A stretch of 36,582 nt of DNA from CAIUMH01 sp037142475 (lineage in GTDB: Bacteria; Actinomycetota; Acidimicrobiia; Acidimicrobiales; RAAP-2): the NCBI GenBank assembly GCA_037142475.1, contig JBAXAR010000007.1:1-36582 (forward strand). Direction: 5' to 3'. Position 1 is the first letter of the stretch. Every line of letters begins with the position of its first letter. Both the position numbers and the translations under genes were made by a program. The notes beneath the pieces are model-generated. The model was not told where the DNA came from, did not search any database, and was given only the letters and a program-made list of their open reading frames with translations. Below, in pieces: positions 32,200 to 36,582 of the stretch.

Positions 32200-34098
32200 A
32201 TGGCAACGTCCAAGCCGGCCACCCCCGTTACCGCAGCGATGAATGACGCAGTCCATGCAGCGCTGCCTTTCGATGACACGAGGGATTTTGACGACGTTGC
32301 TCGTGGCCTCATCGCCGAGTTGCCCGACGGTGGTCGGATCACGAACGACGAAGGTCGAGTGGTCTGGGACCTCTCGAAGTTCTCCTACGTCCTTGACGCG
32401 GAGGCACCCGATACGGTGAATCCGAGCTTGTGGCGCCAGACCCAGCTGATCGCCACCGGCGGGCTGTTTGAAGTCTGCGAGGGTGTGTACCAGATCCGAT
32501 CTGCCGACCTGTCGAACATGGACGTGATCGAAGGAGCGACCGGCATCATCATCGTCGATCCGTTGATCTCGGCGGAGACCGCCCGCTTCTCCCTCGACCT
32601 GTACTACGCCCATCGTCCGTTCAAGCCGGTGGTGGCGGTGATCTACACCCACAGCCACGTCGATCACTTCGGAGGAGTTCGCGGGGTCATCGACGAAGCT
32701 GACGTCGCCGCTGGCCGAGTGCAGGTCATCGCTCCGGTGGGCTTCACTGAGGCGGCTGTGGCCGAGAACGTCTTGGCCGGGACGGCCATGGGTCGACGGG
32801 CGAGCTACATGTACGGCAACCTCATTGAGCCGGGACCAACCGGGATGATCAGTCCCGGTCTGGGACTCGCGACCTCGTCGGGTCGCATCACGATGATCCG
32901 TCCCACGGTCGAGGTCACCGAGGACGTCGAAGAGATGGTGATTGATGGCGTGCGCTTCACCTTCATGCTGGCTCCCGATACCGAAGCTCCCAGCGAGATG
33001 CTCTTCCACCTCCCTGACCATCGGGCATTGTGCTCGGCCGAGGATGCCACGCACAACCTGCACAACCTCTACACACTTCGTGGGGCCAAGACGCGGGACG
33101 CCAAGGCCTGGGCCCACTATCTGAACAAGGCCCTGGACCTCTTCGGTGACGACTCCGACGTGGTCTTCGCCCAGCACCACTGGCCGACGTGGGGCGCAGA
33201 GCGTGTGCGGGGATTTCTCGAAGCGCAGCGTGACGCCTACAAGTTCCTGCACGACCAGACGCTCCGACTGGCGAACTCCGGCAAGACCATGAACGAGATC
33301 TCGAACGAGCTGGACTGGCCCGAGTCCTTGGGGCAGCACTGGTCGACTCGGGGCTACTACGGCTCGGTCAGCCACAACGTGCGAGCCGTCTACAACCTGT
33401 ACCTCGGGTACTTCGACGCCAATCCGGCCCACCTTGACCCCTACCCACCGAGTGAGACTGGAACTCGCTACGTCGAGTTCATGGGTGGTGCTGACGCTGT
33501 CCTTGAGAAGGCCAGGGCCTCATTCGAAGCGGGTGACTATCGCTGGGTGGCTGAAGTCGTCAATCACGTGGTCTTCGCCGACCCCACCAACGTGGCGGCC
33601 CGAGAGCTCTGTGCCGATGCTCTTGAGCAGCTCGGCTACCAGAGCGAGAACGGTGTGTGGAGGAACTTTTATCTCTCTGGGGCGCTCGAGCTTCGAGACG
33701 GGGTGAGTGTGATCGAAGGGCCCGCACCCAACAGTGCCGACATCATCGCGGCGATGCCGCTGGGCATGATTTTCGACTTCCTTGGGGTCCGTCTCAACGC
33801 CGATCGGGCGGTTGGGGTGTCACTCTTGATCAACATTGAGATCACTGACGAGGCCAGCTGGGTCCTCCAGGTCCGCAACTCAGTACTCAACGCCTTTGAA
33901 GGTCGTCAGGATTCTGACGCGGCGGTCACGATCTCGACCACCGGGGCGACGTTTCGCGCCGGTCTGGTGGCGCCAGGTGGTTTCCAAGGTGGCTTGGCCG
34001 ATGGCTCGATCAGCATCGAGGGAGACGCCGGGGCCCTCCTCGGGCTCTTCGGACTCCTCGATTCCTTCGATCGCAGCTTTGCCATCGTGGAGCCATAG
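32200..34098 (+). CDS. Alkyl sulfatase (SdsA1/YjcS-like metallo-beta-lactamase fold)
   Basis: Hydrolyses alkyl sulfates such as SDS in characterised relatives. 632 residues from the ATG at 32200, chosen for its AAAGGA 5 bases upstream. The metallo-beta-lactamase domain has THSHVDHFGG (from residue 150), AEDATHNLHNLY and QHHWPTWG as zinc ligands. A central helical dimerisation domain follows (AHLDPYPPSE, FEAGDYRWVAEVVNHVVF, ARELCADALEQLGYQSE), and a C-terminal SCP2-like domain may bind the alkyl chain. No signal peptide is visible, unlike the secreted Pseudomonas SdsA1, so it may act in the cytoplasm. Confidence 0.93.
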   Translation: MATSKPATPVTAAMNDAVHAALPFDDTRDFDDVARGLIAELPDGGRITNDEGRVVWDLSKFSYVLDAEAPDTVNPSLWRQTQLIATGGLFEVCEGVYQIRSADLSNMDVIEGATGIIIVDPLISAETARFSLDLYYAHRPFKPVVAVIYTHSHVDHFGGVRGVIDEADVAAGRVQVIAPVGFTEAAVAENVLAGTAMGRRASYMYGNLIEPGPTGMISPGLGLATSSGRITMIRPTVEVTEDVEEMVIDGVRFTFMLAPDTEAPSEMLFHLPDHRALCSAEDATHNLHNLYTLRGAKTRDAKAWAHYLNKALDLFGDDSDVVFAQHHWPTWGAERVRGFLEAQRDAYKFLHDQTLRLANSGKTMNEISNELDWPESLGQHWSTRGYYGSVSHNVRAVYNLYLGYFDANPAHLDPYPPSETGTRYVEFMGGADAVLEKARASFEAGDYRWVAEVVNHVVFADPTNVAARELCADALEQLGYQSENGVWRNFYLSGALELRDGVSVIEGPAPNSADIIAAMPLGMIFDFLGVRLNADRAVGVSLLINIEITDEASWVLQVRNSVLNAFEGRQDSDAAVTISTTGATFRAGLVAPGGFQGGLADGSISIEGDAGALLGLFGLLDSFDRSFAIVEP

Positions 34099-34121
34099 GC
34101 GCCCTTCGAGACCTCGGCGCG

Positions 34122-34724
34122 TCAGTGCGGGCGACGCGCGACCACCACGGTGTCAATCGCTGTCACCAGGTCGCCCTCGGCTCCGACCACGGGGCGGTTT
34201 CGTGGACCAGCCTCCAGCACAGTGAGATCACCGAGGAGTTTGACGACACCCTCGGCCGAGTAGCACACCGAGGGATCCTGGGGACCGCCGACGCCATGGA
34301 TGATGTTCTCAACGTCATGGGCCACCACCAGCAAGGTCCCGCCTGGGCAGAGCGCTTCAATGGCGGCATCGAGCGCAGCCTCCCGGGCCGGGGACGCAAG
34401 TTGGAGGTAGAGGACGCAGACCAGGTCGTAGGACCGTGGGACTGGCCTCCAGGTCGTGGCGTCAGCCTCGACGAGCGTGATGGTGACGCCTTTGGACTCG
34501 GCGAGGCGGGAGGCCTTGGCGAGACCGACTGGTGAGAAGTCAGCGCCGGTGGCGGTCCAGCCTCGCTCGGCGAGCCAGACGGTGTTGCGCCCTTCCCCGC
34601 AGGCAAGGTCGAGAGCACGTCCTGGCTCGAGGCCTTCCGCTATCTCCACCAGGAAGCGATTGGCATCGGTGGTCCAAATCATTTCCGCGGTGTCGTAGCG
34701 CTCATCCCAGAATTGTGAATCCAT
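34122..34724 (-). CDS. Class I SAM-dependent methyltransferase
   Basis: 200 residues from the ATG at 34724 (MDSQFWDERYD), preceded by GGAGAGG. SAM binding: LDLACGEGRN at 38-47, then TGADFSPVGL, and LEADATTW-like acidic segment, YDLVCVLYLQL, and PGGTLLVVAHD. The form is close to TehB/UbiE-like small methyltransferases; the substrate is unknown. A longer in-frame start exists at 34769 but adds only a basic run. Confidence 0.85.
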   Translation of the reverse strand: MDSQFWDERYDTAEMIWTTDANRFLVEIAEGLEPGRALDLACGEGRNTVWLAERGWTATGADFSPVGLAKASRLAESKGVTITLVEADATTWRPVPRSYDLVCVLYLQLASPAREAALDAAIEALCPGGTLLVVAHDVENIIHGVGGPQDPSVCYSAEGVVKLLGDLTVLEAGPRNRPVVGAEGDLVTAIDTVVVARRPH

Positions 34725-34833
34725 CAGACAGCCTCTCCTTCGTCTTCGGCGAGGCACGATCACCACCAACCGCCCTGAGGCTATCGGTGAGACCGGTCAC
34801 CCTTGAGTGAACCAGCAGAGGTCAGGACGCGAA

Positions 34834-34861
34834 AGAGGCCGGCCCGTGTGGGCCGGCCTCT
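34834..34861 (-). terminator. Terminator after the short-chain dehydrogenase
   Basis: AGAGGCCGGCCC and GGGCCGGCCTCT form a perfect 12-bp stem with a four-base loop GTGT. Read on the minus strand it ends with CTTTC, giving a short U-rich end 36 bases after the dehydrogenase stop. Confidence 0.8.
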
Positions 34862-34897
34862 CTCCGATGGTGGTGGCGGGCGCTGGCCCGCCGGAAA

Positions 34898-35674
34898 TCA
34901 CTTCGGCTGCATCCGGATGCCGGCGTCGATGCGGATCGACTCGGCGTTGATGTAGCTGTTCGACAGGAGCTCGACGGCGAGGGTGGCGAACTCCTCAGAG
35001 CGACCCAGTCGCTTGGGGAACAGGACGCCAGCACCGAGGCGGGCCTTGAACTCGTCCGCAGCATCGCCCTTGCCGTAGATCGGGGTGTCGATCAGGCCCG
35101 GGAGAATGCAGTTGGCCCGAACGCCGATGGCGGACAGGTCACGAGCCAGCGGCAGGGTCAGGCCGACCACGCCACCCTTCGATGACGAGTAGGCGACTTG
35201 GCCGATCTGGCCATCCTCGGCGGCAACCGAGGCGGTGTTGACGATTGCCCCGCGGCATCCGTCCTCATCGGGGGTGTTCTTCGACATCGCAGTGGCGGCG
35301 AGTCGGCAGACGTTGAAGGTTCCAACGAGGTTGATCTCGATCACCTTGCGGTAGATCTCAAGGTCGTGGGCCGAGGCGTACTCGCCGTCCTTGCCGATGG
35401 TCCGAGTGGCCCACCCGACGCCAGCGCAGTTCACGACGCTGAACAGTGGTGCGACAGCCGTGGCGGCAGCGATGGCCTCAATGACCTGATCGGTGTTGGT
35501 GACGTCGGTGAGAACGAAGGTTCCACCAATCTCGGTGGCCAGGGCCTCGCCGGCTTCGGCGTTGAGGTCGGAGACGACCACGAAGGCACCTCGGTTGGCC
35601 AGTGTGCGTGCGGTTGCCTCACCGAGGCCGGAGGCCCCTCCGGTGACGATGGCAGACGTTCCCTTGAGCTCCAT
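34898..35674 (-). CDS. Short-chain dehydrogenase, 3-hydroxyacyl-CoA dehydrogenase type 2-like
   Basis: NAD(P)-dependent oxidoreductase of 258 residues. Rossmann motif TGGASGLG at 11-18, NCAG near 82, catalytic Ser149, Tyr162 and Lys166 (YSSSK), and the PG motif LPGLIDTP. The sequence resembles human HSD10 / bacterial 3-hydroxyacyl-CoA dehydrogenases, with the typical insertion at ATRTIGKDGEYASAHDLE. An Asp after the second strand (SDLNAE) suggests preference for NAD. ATG at 35674 with AAGGAAA upstream. Probably single-gene unit. Confidence 0.9.
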   Translation of the reverse strand: MELKGTSAIVTGGASGLGEATARTLANRGAFVVVSDLNAEAGEALATEIGGTFVLTDVTNTDQVIEAIAAATAVAPLFSVVNCAGVGWATRTIGKDGEYASAHDLEIYRKVIEINLVGTFNVCRLAATAMSKNTPDEDGCRGAIVNTASVAAEDGQIGQVAYSSSKGGVVGLTLPLARDLSAIGVRANCILPGLIDTPIYGKGDAADEFKARLGAGVLFPKRLGRSEEFATLAVELLSNSYINAESIRIDAGIRMQPK

Positions 35675-35775
35675 GGAGTTTCCTTGCTCTCGATCCTTGC
35701 TCGACCCCGTGTGGGCCGACGGCGCTCCCGATTCTGCCCGAAATGGGCAGGTTCGGCCACCTGAGCCGATCGGCG

Positions 35776-35781
35776 TAGCGT
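35776..35781 (+). promoter_or_regulatory. Candidate -10 of a leaderless rlmN transcript
   Basis: TAGCGT (TANNNT) lies 6 bases before the rlmN GTG at 35788. GGAGG at 35782-35786 is only one base from the GTG, too close for a normal ribosome-binding site, so a leaderless start is plausible. Confidence 0.4.
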
Positions 35782-35787
35782 GGAGGC

Positions 35788-36582
35788 GTGTCCAGTGCCT
35801 ACGACGTTGAGCTTGAACAGCTCGCCGAACTGCTCTCGTCAGAGCCCGCCTATCGGACTCGACAGGTCTTCGACGCGTTGCATCGGGGCCTCAAGACACC
35901 TGAGGAGATGACGGAGATCCCCAAGGCGCTGCGTGCTCGGCTGGCGCAAGAACTTCCCCCTGCGCTCACCGTGGCGCAGCGCTCGGTGACCGATGATGCC
36001 AAGACGGTGAAGTGGGCGTTCTCCCTCGCTGATGGCCACGTCATCGAAACCGTCCTGATGATCTATCCCGACCGGGCCACGGTGTGCGTCTCTTCGCAGG
36101 CCGGCTGCGCCATGGCGTGCTCCTTCTGTGCCACTGGCCAAGGTGGTTTCTCGCGGCAACTGAGTGTCGGGGAGATTGTCGAACAGGTGGTGATGGCTGC
36201 TCGTGAGGCCCTCCCGCGCCGACTCACCAACGTGGTGTTCATGGGCATGGGAGAACCTCTGGCGAATTACGACCGTCTCCTGGCGGCAATCCATCGTCTC
36301 AACGGACCGATGGGCCTGGGAGCTCGCCGGCTCACCGTCTCGACGGTTGGGGTCGTCCCGGGGATCAGGAAACTGGCCCATGAACCCTTGGCGGTGAACC
36401 TGGCGGTCTCGCTGCATTCGGCCAACGACGTGAAGCGCAACGAACTTGTCCCGCTGAATCGTCGCTACCCACTTGGTCCGCTGGCGGACGCTTGTGCGGA
36501 GTACCTCGAGATCACCAACCGCAGGATCTCGTTCGAGTGGGCCCTCATCGAGGGTGTCAATGACACCGACACGGACATTGTC
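35788..36582 (+). CDS. rlmN: 23S rRNA (adenine2503-C2)-methyltransferase RlmN, 5' part
   Basis: Radical-SAM enzyme that methylates A2503 of 23S rRNA and A37 of some tRNAs. The gene runs off the window after 265 codons. The start is a GTG at 35788 (VSSAYDVELEQLAELL). The iron-sulfur motif is CAMACSFC (Cys107, Cys111, Cys114), followed by FMGMGEPLANYD and VSTVGVVPGI, all typical. The N-terminal accessory domain covers about 1-85. The methyl-carrying second cysteine near the C-terminus lies outside the window. Confidence 0.96.
   Translation, partial: MSSAYDVELEQLAELLSSEPAYRTRQVFDALHRGLKTPEEMTEIPKALRARLAQELPPALTVAQRSVTDDAKTVKWAFSLADGHVIETVLMIYPDRATVCVSSQAGCAMACSFCATGQGGFSRQLSVGEIVEQVVMAAREALPRRLTNVVFMGMGEPLANYDRLLAAIHRLNGPMGLGARRLTVSTVGVVPGIRKLAHEPLAVNLAVSLHSANDVKRNELVPLNRRYPLGPLADACAEYLEITNRRISFEWALIEGVNDTDTDIV

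Noticed and set aside
32035..33432. Minus-strand open frame of 465 codons
   Set aside because: Antisense to the alkylsulfatase, whose zinc motifs are clear; long antisense frames are common in high-GC DNA.
1..36582. CRISPR arrays, insertion sequences, tRNA or rRNA genes
   Set aside because: Looked for direct repeats, transposase-like frames and tRNA-like folds; none was convincing.

Overview
The window is the replication-origin region of a high-GC actinobacterium, most likely an uncultured member of class Acidimicrobiia. This placement rests on family content and gene order, not on a database search. Supporting families are a mycobacterial-type inositol-phosphate synthase beside a PadR regulator, a DUF5318 zinc-ribbon protein, a DUF6049 protein next to MurJ, a CwlM-like cytoplasmic pseudo-amidase beside thioredoxin, and a zinc-type S18 with a long tail.

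Layout. Bases 1-345 are the end of a DsbA-like gene. From 342 to 9053, on the minus strand, lies the replication block dnaA-dnaN-recF-DUF721-gyrB-gyrA, read right to left. From 9282 to 14839, on the plus strand, lies rpmH-rnpA-yidD-yidC-jag-rsmG-parA-parB, with two perfect parS sites before parA. The divergence point around dnaA (7413-7676 and 9054-9281) carries DnaA-box-like sequences, an AT-richer patch and a large palindrome, and is the candidate oriC. From 15072 to 22431, on the minus strand, lie a CwlM-like pseudo-amidase, trxA, trxB, a small membrane protein, a DegV protein, murJ and a DUF6049 secreted/membrane protein. A tRNA CCA-adding enzyme (plus strand) diverges from these. Then come padR-ino1 (minus), DUF5318-panB (plus) and rpsF-ssb-rpsR-rplI-dnaB (plus). 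The last 6 kb holds a His-rich membrane-anchored protein, a small membrane protein, an alkylsulfatase, a methyltransferase, a short-chain dehydrogenase and the start of rlmN.

How the genes work together. The left half initiates replication (DnaA, DNA clamp, RecF, gyrase), segregates origins (ParA/ParB/parS), inserts membrane proteins (YidC/YidD/Jag) and processes RNA (RnpA, RsmG). The middle couples thiol redox balance with cell-wall control (TrxA/TrxB, pseudo-amidase, MurJ). The right half holds the S6/SSB/S18/L9 operon and the replicative helicase DnaB. The order resembles the two arms that flank the mycobacterial origin, brought together with sigM and mutT4 missing.

I see no mobile element, CRISPR array, tRNA, rRNA or defence island, and no inteins in gyrA, gyrB or dnaB. 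Most of the window is ordinary core genome. The items most worth a second look are the pseudo-amidase with a non-canonical start, the palindrome with DnaA-box arms between dnaA and rpmH, DnaA boxes before dnaB, the PadR palindrome on a leaderless promoter, the folded rpsF leader, the acidic tail on S18, YidC without its groove arginine, and the His-rich anchored protein.
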